Positions 1 to 10,930 of a stretch of DNA of 64,000 nucleotides are shown one piece after another. How positions within the stretch are numbered: position 1 is the stretch's first letter; every line of letters starts with the position of its first letter. The notes under the pieces were generated by a model. The model searched no databases, was not told where the DNA came from, and was given only the letters and a program-made list of their open reading frames with translations. Source of the DNA: Naegleria lovaniensis (taxonomy: Eukaryota > Heterolobosea > Eutetramitea > Acrasida > Naegleriidae); NCBI RefSeq assembly GCF_003324165.1, contig NW_025407837.1:652357-716356 (forward strand). Reading direction: 5' to 3'. A program made the translations under genes and the position numbers.

Positions 1-1541
1 GTTTTACTGCATGTCCTGTAAACTGCCAATCATGCAATTCCACTCAATGCGTTCGTTGTAAAGACGGTTATTATGGCAACGATTGTGAATATCGAGAGGA
101 GCGCTGTGACTCGTTGTCCTTCAGCATGTTCCCAACATTGAGCTCAAGAGATGTTGGAAATGGACAAATTGAATACACCATTTCTGTGTCCAAATTCTTC
201 CAACCCAATATGCAGAACTCAACCATGAGAGTTGCTTTAAAGAACATTCGAAATTGTTCTTCTGAAAACGTCCCCTATGAAAGTGAAATTTCAATCATGA
301 CTTATAACGAGACAAAGTGTGAATGGATCTACATGTTTAGAGTGGATATTTCCTCAATGATGAGCGATCGAACGGTCTCTAAACAATTGGATGCTTCTGG
401 AAATATTTATACCTTAAAGATTCCATTCTATATTGCCATAGAAAGACCTCAAGAAACGCCAGGATATTGCAGTATTGTGAATTACAACATTAATCATGAG
501 ATTAAGATCCTTCTTGATTCTCATCAATATATTGAGATGAGTTATACCGCACAGAATTTAACTACCGTTAGTTATCGCCGAGACGTCATTGCAGTCCAAA
601 ACAAAACTCTCACTGTTGAAGGTAGATTATTCATTTCCAAAGGAGATTTAACACGAGTGACATTTGTAGAATCGATACCGGTTCGTGATTATGGCTTTGA
701 TGTGACCTTTTATCTTGTTAAAACAGGAGAATACTATCTCGCATTAACAACAACAAAAGCAGTGAGCTCAGTTTCTGGTACATTTAGATTTAATCTTGAA
801 GTGACCATTAATGGAACTGTTGTGCCTATCGATTTAGTGTTAGATCTTCAATATTACATGCCATACGATCCTCCATCGACGAATTTGCAACTCTCGACTC
901 GCCTCGCTCTCTACGATGAGAATTTCCAACACTCGAAACTCTCCTTCTCGAGCACAGAAACTCCCAATGTATTGGTTCAATTAGTCTCATCATCTGGTAA
1001 TGTCATTCCAAATGGAGTTGGCCTTACTTTGAAAAATGCTTATTTATGTTGCATGAAGAATGGATATCGAATGCCAACCTTTGATCTCAGTACAGGACAA
1101 TTAGGATGTACCGTTTCAAATAGCACGACCATGAGTGCTTGGTTGAAAATTATTGACAATCATGTACCTGTCTCTATGCATAACACTCGACTTGTTTCAT
1201 TCCCCAATGTGAATTTCCAAATTGGTTTTGCCTTCACACCAGCACCCTTGTCCATTCCAGTTGGAACTCATACCTGTTTCATTCATACCGAATCGAAATT
1301 ATTAATCACTGCACAACAACGAGCAAGTAGAGAGAGTCGAGCATCAAGTTCAGAGCTTCATAGTTATGAAGTGATTCAATTCACACAGAAAGAAATTATT
1401 CCAGTAGTGTCATCATCCTCCAACTCTACACGTCCTGTGAAGAGTCATGTGAATGGAGCTCATAGAATGGACAACACTTCAATGATTTTGTTTTTGATGA
1501 TGAGTGCTCTCTTGGGATTGATCATTTCTCTTTGGTATTAA
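1..1541 (+). CDS. Cys-rich extracellular, single-pass membrane protein, 5' end missing
   Basis: The reading frame is open from the window's edge (first full codon at position 3) to the stop at 1541, about 512 residues, so the true start lies outside. The first 37 residues hold seven cysteines in CxxCxxC-like spacing, ending in a GYYGNDC segment typical of EGF-like or furin-like repeats. About 400 residues of beta-rich sequence with many N-glycosylation sequons follow. A 20-residue hydrophobic stretch (MILFLMMSALLGLIISLWY) lies at the extreme C-terminus, with no cytoplasmic tail. This fits a type I surface or secretory-pathway protein, or a GPI-type tail signal. I do not recognise the family and propose no ligand. 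Confidence is high that it codes and low for any role. Confidence 0.85.
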   Translation, partial: FTACPVNCQSCNSTQCVRCKDGYYGNDCEYREERCDSLSFSMFPTLSSRDVGNGQIEYTISVSKFFQPNMQNSTMRVALKNIRNCSSENVPYESEISIMTYNETKCEWIYMFRVDISSMMSDRTVSKQLDASGNIYTLKIPFYIAIERPQETPGYCSIVNYNINHEIKILLDSHQYIEMSYTAQNLTTVSYRRDVIAVQNKTLTVEGRLFISKGDLTRVTFVESIPVRDYGFDVTFYLVKTGEYYLALTTTKAVSSVSGTFRFNLEVTINGTVVPIDLVLDLQYYMPYDPPSTNLQLSTRLALYDENFQHSKLSFSSTETPNVLVQLVSSSGNVIPNGVGLTLKNAYLCCMKNGYRMPTFDLSTGQLGCTVSNSTTMSAWLKIIDNHVPVSMHNTRLVSFPNVNFQIGFAFTPAPLSIPVGTHTCFIHTESKLLITAQQRASRESRASSSELHSYEVIQFTQKEIIPVVSSSSNSTRPVKSHVNGAHRMDNTSMILFLMMSALLGLIISLWY

Positions 1542-1707
1542 TTGGTGTAACAAATTTCAATAAATAGTTTATCTTTTAAATTTCATAAATTCTTATAATT
1601 ACAACAAAAGAAAATTTGTTATGAGATGGTAACAATACGTTGTTGACACACATCGATGCTGATCGTTGTTTTGAATCATGAATAATACTTGACACCACCA
1701 CCACCCA

Positions 1708-1920
1708 TTATTTCCTCATTTCCGAAACTTGTTGCTGCAATTCCAATTTCTCTCGTTCAACTTCTCTCAGCTTGGCTTGAAGACAACTCACTTGCATTTC
1801 ACAATCACAACACTCCTCTTGAAGCCTCTTATTTTCATAGGTCATACACATTTGTTGTTCCTTCAACGCTTCAACTTCCAATCTCAATTGTTCGACTTGA
1901 TCCGACGTAACCACCATCAT
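1708..1920 (-). CDS. small coiled-coil protein (70 aa)
   Basis: A 70-residue frame opens with two ATGs in tandem at 1920. Nearly the whole product is one coiled coil: residues 8-66 show leucine or other hydrophobic residues at heptad spacing (VEQLRLEVEALKEQQ, then LQAKLREVEREKLELQQQV). A Cys-rich kink (ECCDCEMQVSC) sits in the middle. This amphipathic pattern is unlikely in a chance frame, and overlapping plus-strand frames lack it. It diverges from the F-box gene across only 27 bp. It could be a dimerising adaptor or an inhibitor-like zipper lacking a basic region, but no function can be assigned. It could also be one exon of a longer gene, although no good splice site is obvious. Confidence 0.55.
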   Translation of the reverse strand: MMVVTSDQVEQLRLEVEALKEQQMCMTYENKRLQEECCDCEMQVSCLQAKLREVEREKLELQQQVSEMRK

Positions 1921-1947
1921 GAATTTTTTTAAAATCTTTTTTTAAAA
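1921..1947. promoter_or_regulatory. 27-bp divergent intergenic spacer
   Basis: Only 27 bp of almost pure A/T (TTTTTTTAAAATCTTTTTTT) separates the ATG of the coiled-coil gene (minus) from the ATG of the F-box gene (plus). Any shared promoter and both 5' leaders must fit here or extend into the opposing coding regions. Confidence 0.4.
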
Positions 1948-3300
1948 ATGAAGAGATGGAAGAGGCTGTTATTTGGTTATCGGGATGGTAACAATAACAA
2001 CAGTGGAAGTCGTTTGGGTGGTACACTCGTGAACGGAGAAGCAACATCATCATCAAAGGACATGATTTTTCCTTCTGAAATTCTGTACCTAATATTTCAA
2101 TTTGTAGATTCATACCAAGACATTCTCATATCGTTCAAAGGAGTTTGTAAATATTGGTATCGAGTGGCAACGAAAGTACCTCTAGCAATGACTTTATCAA
2201 AAAATACATTGGCTTCCAAGAGTACAACAAGCCATCCCATTCTCATGCATACAAATATAACAAGTGTTGAAATTGTATCGGGAGGTGTTGGGATGAGCAT
2301 GGAAGAAATGAAAATCATGATTAAAAAATTGAAAAGCGTGGAGGATCCTGAAATTGAGAAGCAAGTGATCAAGTATTGTGGTAATGAAATGAAACGAGAT
2401 GAAAATTTGAGTATTTGGAGAAAATTATTAGAGTTCAAATTTGGAGCGAATAGAATTGGAGATGTGGGTGTCAAGTTATTAATGACAGAAGCTTTTGGAT
2501 CTTTTGCAACTCCACGGAGGAGTGTCTTATCAAATGTGTCCTATTGTTTACAAGTTTTAAGCTTAAATGCGAATGACATTCAGTTGGAAGGTGTCAAAGC
2601 CATTGCAGGAAATCCAAGTATGAAAAATCTATCGTATTTAAATTTATGGTGGAATAGAATTGATAATGAGTGTTTACAAGTGATAACATCAAGCGAGAAT
2701 TTACAAAATTTAACAGAGTTACATATTGGCTCGTGTCAATTTGACGCCATTGGCGTGAAATATATTGCGGAGAGTAGCTTTATGAAGAAATTAACAGTGC
2801 TGGATCTCACGTGTAACGAAATTGGAAAAGAAGGTGTCAAATACCTCTCGCAACAAGGAACAAGTTTACAAAATTTAACAAGTCTGTCGTTAAATAACTG
2901 TCTGATTGAAGATGAGGGATTGGAGTTTCTCATGGACGGATATTGTATTCAAAACATGACCAAGCTAGAGTTGATGGAAAATATGATTCTCAAGGGATTG
3001 AATTATTTAGCAAGCAAAAAACAACCATTCAAGAAATATTTAATAGTGCTAAAAATTGGAGCAAATAAGGTTGGTGACGAGGGAGTGAAAGTATTAGCTG
3101 GTGCATCGAATGAACAATTACACAAACTCGAACGTTTGAATTTAATTTTCACCGATATTAGTGATGTAAGTGTGGAAGTCATTGTGAATTGTGAGCGATG
3201 GAAAGGCACACTACGACGAGTTGATGTCACGAAAAATGGAAATGTCACCACAAATGGTTTGGAGCTGTTACGACTGCATGGAATCAACATTCGGAAATGA
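1948..3300 (+). CDS. F-box/LRR (RNI-like) protein
   Basis: This is a 450-residue single-exon gene. Residues about 40-76 form an F-box-like motif (FPSEILYLIFQFVDSYQDIL, ending in VCKYWYRVA), which normally binds Skp1 in an SCF ubiquitin ligase. Residues about 155-445 carry RNI-type leucine-rich repeats of the pattern LxxLxLxxNxIGxEGVKxL, for example VLDLTCNEIGKEGVKYL. By family analogy the repeats would select a substrate for ubiquitylation. The start has an A-rich leader (TTTTTAAAAATG). No intron is needed. The family assignment is firm at the domain level, but the substrate is unknown. Confidence 0.85.
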   Translation: MKRWKRLLFGYRDGNNNNSGSRLGGTLVNGEATSSSKDMIFPSEILYLIFQFVDSYQDILISFKGVCKYWYRVATKVPLAMTLSKNTLASKSTTSHPILMHTNITSVEIVSGGVGMSMEEMKIMIKKLKSVEDPEIEKQVIKYCGNEMKRDENLSIWRKLLEFKFGANRIGDVGVKLLMTEAFGSFATPRRSVLSNVSYCLQVLSLNANDIQLEGVKAIAGNPSMKNLSYLNLWWNRIDNECLQVITSSENLQNLTELHIGSCQFDAIGVKYIAESSFMKKLTVLDLTCNEIGKEGVKYLSQQGTSLQNLTSLSLNNCLIEDEGLEFLMDGYCIQNMTKLELMENMILKGLNYLASKKQPFKKYLIVLKIGANKVGDEGVKVLAGASNEQLHKLERLNLIFTDISDVSVEVIVNCERWKGTLRRVDVTKNGNVTTNGLELLRLHGINIRK

Positions 3301-3335
3301 GTTTTACAATTGCAACTTTATCTTTCGGCAATAGA

Positions 3336-6300
3336 TCACACTTTAACTCCATGAACAATGGAGAAATGATAGCAAGGTGTCATACTTTTTCCTTCCTTGT
3401 GAGAAGATGTCATCATGCCATTTTCCACATTATTCTCGATCGTGTCACAATGACATAAAAATCGCAAATGATGATTCAACACCAAATCTCTTGCTTGCTT
3501 GTACGTTTCATTTCCTGAGACTGGTAATTTCTTATTTTGCTTGGTTGTTTGCTTGTAAGAGAACATTTGTTGGATGGCTAATGTGTCAAGAGTGAGCACA
3601 ACGCTATTTCCAATTTTAACTTTGAAATAGAGCTCAAATTGTGGCTTGGTGAATGTAGCAAAACAATGCATACACATTCGTTGTCCTTCTTCTGTCTCTC
3701 TCCAATTGGGAGAATCATCGGTATGATCATGTAGTGATCGATGACAATGTGGACATAATGAAATGGTTGGACCTCGATTCGCTTCTTCGATCACTTCAGT
3801 GACATAGCCTTCAACCAAACCAATGGAATTGTTTGTGCATGTGTATTCATATTCTAGACCTTTGACTGCTGTCGAATCATTCATTCGATGAACAAGTTTC
3901 TTTTGTTGATCCATTCCTCTCAATTTCACACACCATGGAAGTAGTGTTTGAGTTAAATCTATCATGAAATTGGTATTTCCTTCTCCTTCGGAAGAATTCT
4001 GTGTTGGTAGTGCATGATTTGGAAGATACAGCATTGAGAATTTGTCGAGAATTAATTCTGTATGAATTGCTTCCTTTTCAGCGACATGTCTCTTCACTGA
4101 AACATTCTGTAAAATAATCTCACGATTCGTTTGTTGAATGGCTTTAGCAACAGAATACAACAAAGAAGATCCTGTTGAAACACTACTGTCCAATTTCAAT
4201 ATCATGCTTGAATGTTTTTGCAACAAGTACAGAGTGAATAACGTATTTTCGTGATGACCGTTCTGAGTTGTTGCGATGGAATTTTGCGTCTCAGTCCAAG
4301 GTACTTGATCTGTTTCCTTAATAAACAATACAGATCCCTCAATGTCGCATCGATGAATTCTCAATTCTCCTCCTTTCTCACTGTCGTCATCCACCATCAT
4401 GGTGACATCTTCCACGCCACCATTCGATTGTTGAGTATCGCCTGAAATGGGTTGATCAAAACTATAGAACAATTGATGTTTGTACGAGGAGTAAGGAGTA
4501 ATATTTTCCACTAGTGGATCAAGTAATAGGGAAGAAGCTTCATTGCTACACAAACTTGATTGAATCACCCCCGTATGATTCCTTGGAATGACATATTTAC
4601 ATGTACTATGTTGCGAGTTTGTGGTAAAGAAGTAGAGTGGAATGAGTGGATTGGTCGTCGTCGATGAAGAATTTTCAGAGCATGTCGATCTATGACTATG
4701 TTGTGAATCTGACATGGTGTCTTGTTGTTGATTGTGGTGATACAGTGGTGCAATAATACTGTACAATTCATCTTCTGGTCCAATATACACACGATCCTTG
4801 AAAGAACACACATGAAATTGAATTACCTTGCCTTGAGAAATGTTGTAATCAAAAATTGATTTCCAATACGAATATTCAGTATCACCTGATGGCAACAATA
4901 AAATACAGAGACTCTTTGTGGAGACACATTGAATGAGTACGGTATTGGAGAGTTGAGCTTCAGCACTTGTCAATTGTGGAATGTGAAGCGTCTTGTAATT
5001 GTTTGCTAGAATATTCTTCATGAAATCAAAACTCCAAACTCTCTGAATGACTCCTTCAATATTTAAATAATAAGAAGGAAAGAAGGCAGAATGTAGATGT
5101 CTATATACGGTTTCAAATTTCTTTGTGAGAGGTCCAGAGGTAATTCTTGAAATCAGGTGATAATTTCTTTCAAATGATGATGTTGTCTCTTGATTGTCAC
5201 TGAAATCGAGTCGTTTTGGTGTGGCAATGACATTTCTCTGACGAACATGTGAAGGTGTGAGAAAGTCAGGAGTGTTCGTTCGAGATTTGTTGTTGGCCCG
5301 TGGAGGTGTTGTTGGTAACGATGCTCCATTCGATTCGTTGTCGACCATCATGCTGGATCTATGCTGTTGTTGATGATCGTCTGACGAAGATGACAGCATT
5401 GGATAACTGAACTTGGTTTGAAGATCCTTAATGTCTTGAGAAAGTTCATTGGCATCAGATGTCTGAGCTTTACATTTCATTTCAAAGAAATAGCTCAATA
5501 CAGGCCTAGGTCTGTAAATGAATATTGGTTCATTGCATTGCGAAGGTTGACCTGAATGCAAACCAGGTATTTCTTGAGGTGGAGTGATATGGAAAAGAGT
5601 TGAAATTTCAACAATGCTTCCTGGTCTCAAATTCCATTTTTCTTTCATTTCCTTCGCAAAATAGACGTCAATGAAATCATTCTCATGAAGAACTTGATCC
5701 AATCGCTCATTATCAGAAGACTGAGGTCTGCTCACTATTTTACAAATTCCAATCACCAAATGAGGATACGCTTGAGATAAGGCTTGATTGAATACTAGAA
5801 TTTTGAGTACAAGACCTTCCTTGGTCGGTTGTTGACTCAAATTAATTTCAGAGCTGAATTTTTGAAATACCTTCTCGTTCATACCTCCATTGATAGCTCT
5901 TTTAAGTTTTGAAACAAATCTACCTTGTGAACGAGTCGAGAGAATTTTCTTCAAATGATCCCATTGAGAAAAGAATTGGTCACCATTGCCTTGATTTGAT
6001 TGTTGTGAGAGAGTAATTCCTGGAACATTCGATCCACCATGTTGATGTTGTTGCTTTGAAGATTTTCTAATACTATCCAACCAACTCGATCCAGTTAGTA
6101 TTTGGGTCGGATGAGTGGCAGTAGTGGTAGAATTGTCATCTTCAATCATGTCATCCGAGTGAGCAAGGGAAGACGATTTTCTCTGTTTGCTATTGTGGAA
6201 CAACAATCTTTCAACTTCATTTTCATTGACTGACTGACGAGTACTTTTCCTTCTGATACCTTTCAATCGTTCGTCGAGATCAAAACCATCCTCACCTGAC

Positions 6301-7913
6301 AAAATTAAATCCTTTCGGGCACTACTTGCGTCGGTAGTCTTTTTCTTTGAGGCTGTACTTGATGTCGAAGAGGGGTGAACTGTTGCAGTTTTGGCTGGTG
6401 TTGTTTGAGCATGTTGTGACAAAGAATTAGTTGCTGCAACCATTTGACTAAATCGTTGATCCATTTCAGAGCTCGTGTCTGCTGCATTTGATGGTTCTTC
6501 ATCGCTATCACTCTCAATTAAATCGTCGACATTGATTGATTTCGACTTGGGAGTAGCGTTGTTGTGAACATGCTGTTGTTGAGCAATATAGGAGGATAGC
6601 ATGGCCGAATTTTGCATTAAATTCTGTTGAGGAACATTGGAAAATAAGGCACCACTCGAGCCCATTGCAACTAGAGCTGGTACAGGAAGGATATTATCGT
6701 CATCATCTGAAAATTCGTCAATGTCGTCCTCTTCTTCAATTTCTTTTGGTAAAATATAAGAGATATTATTAAGAGTAGCTGCTGATTTTCTTTTTGAAGT
6801 TGAAGATTGAGGAGTGAAATATTTGGATGTGTTGAGGGATGATGACAATGTGCTTTTGGCGGCGGTTGATTGCTTCTTTTTTGTAGCCTTGTATGTCCTC
6901 TCTGGTGGTGTCAAGGGTTGAGAAAATTCGTGTTGATACGATGAGCTGGCTGATTCAGTACCTGTGGCAGATGATGACGAATCATTCTCGGTTGTGATGG
7001 CTGCAGATCGTGGTTGTGAGTCCTCATGGTCAAAATTCATAATATCATTGAGGCCATCAATATCTTGATCATCATCGGAATGATAAATTCCAGAAATTTT
7101 GTCTGGAAGTTGGGTTGTTTTCTTTCGTCTCTTAGTTGAAGAAGCTTTCTTTTGCTTCTTCTTGCCACTGCTAGAATTTAAAGAACTAGGCAAACTCCCA
7201 CCAAAATATTTTTCAAAGTCGTCGTCATTGACAGAAAGCTCATCATCTGAGCTTTGGTCATCTGTTATTAATTTTGAAGTAGTACTGCTGGATTTTTTGT
7301 TTTGCGTGCTCGTGCTGCTCTTTTTTGATGTGAATAAGGCTTGGCTTGCCAATGATGACAGTGACGATCGAGCGTGGTGTTGAATCGTGTCGTTGTCCTC
7401 ATCATCAACCATTCGGTCTCCAATCGGAACGGAAGAAGTTTGCGAGCTAGCAATAATGTTCCTAGAAAATTGTTGAATAATTTCTTTCTCTTGACTGTGT
7501 AGAGGACTGGTTTTTTCCAATAACAAATTTTCATTATTCGTTGATGTGTCATCGTCTTTACTTTCATCCTCATAGAAATCTTTTTGTGAGTTATGAGCCT
7601 CTTTCTCAAACGAGATGAAATTGGCTAATTGCGGATTAAATATAACATCGTCCTCATCATCGTCATCATCCTCCTCATAATTATTATAATGTTGTTGAAA
7701 ATTATTATTTCGATGTTTGGATGATGCAACGATCGGTTGTGGTCGGGCCGAGAGAGCATTCTTCAAAATTTGATGTTGTTGACTCTCAAAGAAGAGAGGA
7801 TTTTTTGGGCTCGGAGCCTTTGCTCCTGTTGGAGCTAATGCTGAGGCTGCCGTTGGTTTGTTGTTGGTGTTGGGTTTCTTGGCCGCGATTCGGGATGACC
7901 AAGCTTGCCACAT
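3336..7913 (-). CDS. 1525-aa acidic low-complexity protein with C-terminal zinc ribbon; possible DNA-repair scaffold
   Basis: One uninterrupted 4.6-kb frame starts at ATG 7913. Residues 1-600 are low-complexity, Ser/Asp/Gln-rich and acidic, with basic clusters that look nuclear (KKKQKKASSTKRRKK). Folded sequence begins near residue 640. Around residues 670-790 is a segment (LKILVFNQALSQAYPHLVIG, then WNLRPGSIVEISTLFHI) that reads like an OB-fold-type domain. Near the C-terminus CPHC and CMHC pairs, about 30 residues apart, form a probable zinc ribbon, followed by more beta-rich sequence. The overall order is reminiscent of SPIDR-type homologous-recombination scaffolds or RPA-like OB/zinc modules, but I cannot confirm orthology. 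The gene diverges from the EEP-fold gene over 179 bp. Confidence 0.85.
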   Translation of the reverse strand: MWQAWSSRIAAKKPNTNNKPTAASALAPTGAKAPSPKNPLFFESQQHQILKNALSARPQPIVASSKHRNNNFQQHYNNYEEDDDDDEDDVIFNPQLANFISFEKEAHNSQKDFYEDESKDDDTSTNNENLLLEKTSPLHSQEKEIIQQFSRNIIASSQTSSVPIGDRMVDDEDNDTIQHHARSSLSSLASQALFTSKKSSTSTQNKKSSSTTSKLITDDQSSDDELSVNDDDFEKYFGGSLPSSLNSSSGKKKQKKASSTKRRKKTTQLPDKISGIYHSDDDQDIDGLNDIMNFDHEDSQPRSAAITTENDSSSSATGTESASSSYQHEFSQPLTPPERTYKATKKKQSTAAKSTLSSSLNTSKYFTPQSSTSKRKSAATLNNISYILPKEIEEEDDIDEFSDDDDNILPVPALVAMGSSGALFSNVPQQNLMQNSAMLSSYIAQQQHVHNNATPKSKSINVDDLIESDSDEEPSNAADTSSEMDQRFSQMVAATNSLSQHAQTTPAKTATVHPSSTSSTASKKKTTDASSARKDLILSGEDGFDLDERLKGIRRKSTRQSVNENEVERLLFHNSKQRKSSSLAHSDDMIEDDNSTTTATHPTQILTGSSWLDSIRKSSKQQHQHGGSNVPGITLSQQSNQGNGDQFFSQWDHLKKILSTRSQGRFVSKLKRAINGGMNEKVFQKFSSEINLSQQPTKEGLVLKILVFNQALSQAYPHLVIGICKIVSRPQSSDNERLDQVLHENDFIDVYFAKEMKEKWNLRPGSIVEISTLFHITPPQEIPGLHSGQPSQCNEPIFIYRPRPVLSYFFEMKCKAQTSDANELSQDIKDLQTKFSYPMLSSSSDDHQQQHRSSMMVDNESNGASLPTTPPRANNKSRTNTPDFLTPSHVRQRNVIATPKRLDFSDNQETTSSFERNYHLISRITSGPLTKKFETVYRHLHSAFFPSYYLNIEGVIQRVWSFDFMKNILANNYKTLHIPQLTSAEAQLSNTVLIQCVSTKSLCILLLPSGDTEYSYWKSIFDYNISQGKVIQFHVCSFKDRVYIGPEDELYSIIAPLYHHNQQQDTMSDSQHSHRSTCSENSSSTTTNPLIPLYFFTTNSQHSTCKYVIPRNHTGVIQSSLCSNEASSLLLDPLVENITPYSSYKHQLFYSFDQPISGDTQQSNGGVEDVTMMVDDDSEKGGELRIHRCDIEGSVLFIKETDQVPWTETQNSIATTQNGHHENTLFTLYLLQKHSSMILKLDSSVSTGSSLLYSVAKAIQQTNREIILQNVSVKRHVAEKEAIHTELILDKFSMLYLPNHALPTQNSSEGEGNTNFMIDLTQTLLPWCVKLRGMDQQKKLVHRMNDSTAVKGLEYEYTCTNNSIGLVEGYVTEVIEEANRGPTISLCPHCHRSLHDHTDDSPNWRETEEGQRMCMHCFATFTKPQFELYFKVKIGNSVVLTLDTLAIQQMFSYKQTTKQNKKLPVSGNETYKQARDLVLNHHLRFLCHCDTIENNVENGMMTSSHKEGKSMTPCYHFSIVHGVKV

Positions 7914-8092
7914 GATAACGATCTCGAAGGGTTTTGTGGTATTTTTTTTTAAATTTGGACGTTTCTATAAATCACTGGAATTTAATTTTTCTTCAACGAA
8001 TTTTATTCTTGAAATCCCCATGTAAACTGCAAAGCTCTCGAAATCTTGGAAAAAGATTAGTAACACCCAATTTATTGATCATCCCATAAAAA

Positions 8093-9082
8093 ATGTCTTT
8101 GCAAACCTCTTCGTCATTGAGCAGCAACAAACCGCAGACTCCCGTTCAATTTTCCATTCTCAATTACAACGTAAATTTTGTGTATACTAGGGATGGACTC
8201 GGAGATTCCAATTCCATGATGGTATATAAAGCCATCTTGGAATCCGGTGCAGATTTAGTTTGTTTACAAGAAACTCATCAAGGATATGAACAATTTCTTT
8301 TGAATTATAATAATCAAGAATTAGCTCGGTTGTATCCGTATCATGTGTTTTATACTCATGGCGGTTCGGGTGGAATGGCATTGTTATCAAAATTTGAATT
8401 TGTTGAAAATTCGGAAGAATGTTTAACGTTGAGAGAGAATGGAGTTGAGGGAAGTTGGTTTCCCATGCATTTGAATCGAGTAAGAGTGCCAATCGGAAAA
8501 CACAGTACTTTGAATCACAGTACTGAATTTGTTGAAATTCAATTGGTAAATATTCATTTGAGACCTCCTTTGAATGATGATGGCTCAGCAACACTGTGGA
8601 CAGCGTACATGACCAACCAATATCGATTGAATGAGGTTCAATATTTAGTATCACATTTTGAGAAGAAGAAAATATTGCAATCGAGTACTGAGCCACTGAC
8701 CAGTGGTGATCATACGAAAATATTCAAACAACCACGCATTCCAATCATCATGTTAGGTGACTATAATGAACATGATCATGATCCAGCATTGACATTTTTG
8801 ACCAAAGAGTGTCTGTATCGAAATGAAAGTACGGAGACATTAACTCCATTATTTCGAGACGCACTGAATGAATTTGTTCCTCAGACAAGAGAAACACACA
8901 GATGGCCTTTGAAATTTTTATGGGGAAAAATTACTTATTGGTCTTACAAGAGATTGGATCACTGTGTATATTCAGTGAACAATTTAAAATGTACAAGTTG
9001 TAAAGTCATGGATGGTTATGAAGACAATGCAAGTGATCATCAACCAGTATTGTCAACTTTTGCATTGGAGTTTTTTCAATAA
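8093..9082 (+). CDS. endonuclease/exonuclease/phosphatase (EEP) family protein
   Basis: A 329-residue single-exon protein. The conserved EEP motifs appear in order: LNYN near residue 24 (motif with Asn), LVCLQE with Glu60 (metal ligand), HLRPP in the core, LGDYNEHDHD near residues 220-229 (the Asp/Asn pair), and ASDHQPV near residue 315 (catalytic Asp-His). The set is complete, so a metal-dependent phosphodiesterase is expected. The fold includes sphingomyelinases, inositol phosphatases and Mg-dependent nucleases, and the sequence does not decide the substrate. There is no signal peptide or membrane anchor. The start is preceded by CATAAAAA. Confidence is high for the fold and low for the substrate. 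Confidence 0.88.
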   Translation: MSLQTSSSLSSNKPQTPVQFSILNYNVNFVYTRDGLGDSNSMMVYKAILESGADLVCLQETHQGYEQFLLNYNNQELARLYPYHVFYTHGGSGGMALLSKFEFVENSEECLTLRENGVEGSWFPMHLNRVRVPIGKHSTLNHSTEFVEIQLVNIHLRPPLNDDGSATLWTAYMTNQYRLNEVQYLVSHFEKKKILQSSTEPLTSGDHTKIFKQPRIPIIMLGDYNEHDHDPALTFLTKECLYRNESTETLTPLFRDALNEFVPQTRETHRWPLKFLWGKITYWSYKRLDHCVYSVNNLKCTSCKVMDGYEDNASDHQPVLSTFALEFFQ

Positions 9083-9206
9083 GCCTTAATATATTTAATG
9101 ATAGTTTTATGAGATGATGGTATTTAAATAATGTAAGATCTTACATATTGCCCATTTCATGTGAAGAGTTTAATGCATGAGTACATATTCTCGTTGTTTC
9201 CACGTA

Positions 9207-10677
9207 CTATATATTACTGACTTCACTCTTGGCATCATCAAATTCTCGACCACTGCCACCCTCTCCATTTTGTTGAGATGATCTTGGAGTATTTTCAACA
9301 TTACTGTCAGAGTTCAATGACAATGCACTGACACTCATGGACTTTTCATATGCAATACTTCTTATTCTGGGAGACGACATTTGGCTCCCAAGACCTTTCT
9401 CTACTAATTGTCGATCCCGTTCCTGTTCTGCGTACATGTCCATATTGAACTTGTCTTGAGCAAACAATGGATTGTACAACATCACGACACAAACTGCAAA
9501 CAACAAAATTCCAAACGAGTTCAAAAAGTATGAAATGGTTATAGTGTCACCTGAGAAGGATGAAGACAACACGGAAGCAATTGCTGACAAAATTTGAATG
9601 AATGTTGACAAGCACATGGACATGGTCAATATCAACACTTTGATGAATGGTTTTTGAATGGCATTAATGAATGCATTTCTATTCGTTTCTTGTTTCAAAT
9701 TGAGAGATCGTTGACGAATGGTTCGCATGACTCTAATTCCGAAATATACAAATAGAATCGATTGCATGGATACGAGAATTAGATAGATGAGAAGAGCTGT
9801 CGCATAGAGAGGAATTTGATCCGTAACGAGAACACTGAGTTTCACAAGAAGATTGGTCGCAGCAATGGCAATGACGATGGAAAGTGTGATAAAGGAAAAG
9901 AGAAAGGTTGAAATATTCGAGAGGTAGACGAGGATGATGAATACTCTCTTTTTCATGGTTCCTGCTCTGTAAGCTGTTTTTAAGCTACGTTATTTCATAA
10001 CGATTGTGAAAATTGGCGTTTCACAAAATTCCAAAAATGTAAATGGACACACAACACATCCGCGTGATGATTCCACATTTTCAAGAAAGAATATTCAGAG
10101 ATCATCCTACAGCAGCAACAAACACTTACAACACATTTTGAATGAAGCACATGATGATGAATATAGTCACCGTCTGTACTTCAATCAAGAAGTTCTCAAT
10201 CATTCCAAACACTTGTGTCACCACAAAATATTCATCAAATACCACCTCTCGATGTTGCAAATTATAACCCAGTGAAAATCCATTGTACAGAACTCGAATC
10301 ATTAATCCACAAATTTGAATGAAAACCATAGTACATGTCAAGAACAGAAGAATCTTTTGGTTACGTTGAATGGATCGTTTCATGACGTACGACGGAGACG
10401 ATGATTTTGCAACAAGAAACATTCCAATGACAACTGCAAAAAACAACACAAAAGCAATGATAAAGATGAAGGAATTGACGAGAGAAGAGACATTGACTGC
10501 AAAGGATGGAATTATGGAAAGCAGATTGGATGTGTTGGACGAGGATCTTGCTGGTGTGGTCTCGAAAGGGAAGTCTTCTTGTAAATAGAATTGAGAAACC
10601 AAGGGGTGAATGTGAATTCGGGAAAGTGAAGCATGATGATGGTGTGGAACACTTGAAGAGGAGGTAATCATGGCCAT
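9207..10677 (-). CDS. multi-pass (about 7 TM) membrane protein, two exons
   Basis: Exon 1 is 10677-10130 and exon 2 is 9966-9207. The 163-bp intron opens with GTAAGT and ends in CTTACAG; phases agree and give 435 residues. Exon 1 supplies about three hydrophobic helices (for example FIFIIAFVLFFAVVIGMFLV) and exon 2 about four. A Ser-rich cytoplasmic tail (SVSALSLNS) follows. The layout resembles seven-TM receptors or THH1/TOM1/TOM3-type proteins, but no diagnostic motif is visible. I chose Met at 10677 because the 31 extra residues of the longer frame (to 10770) look non-coding. The gene at 26890-28716 has a similar plan. Confidence 0.75.
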
Positions 10678-10930
10678 GCGTTTCGTTTCAATTTTTGTTT
10701 TGTTGAAAGCGTCATCCTTGTAGGTTTTTGAATTCAACAAAACAAGACAATGTTCGACATTTAATGACACGAGTGAAATTCATGAAAAGAGAAAGATCAC
10801 AAGTTTTTTTGGGCCTTTCAAAAAAATCGTGTGCGTCGATTGTGGACATCCAACACAAACATTGGAATACTTTGGTGCAGAGAGACTATTGGGAGTGTTT
10901 GTTTTGTCGAATTATTATTTCATGATTTAT

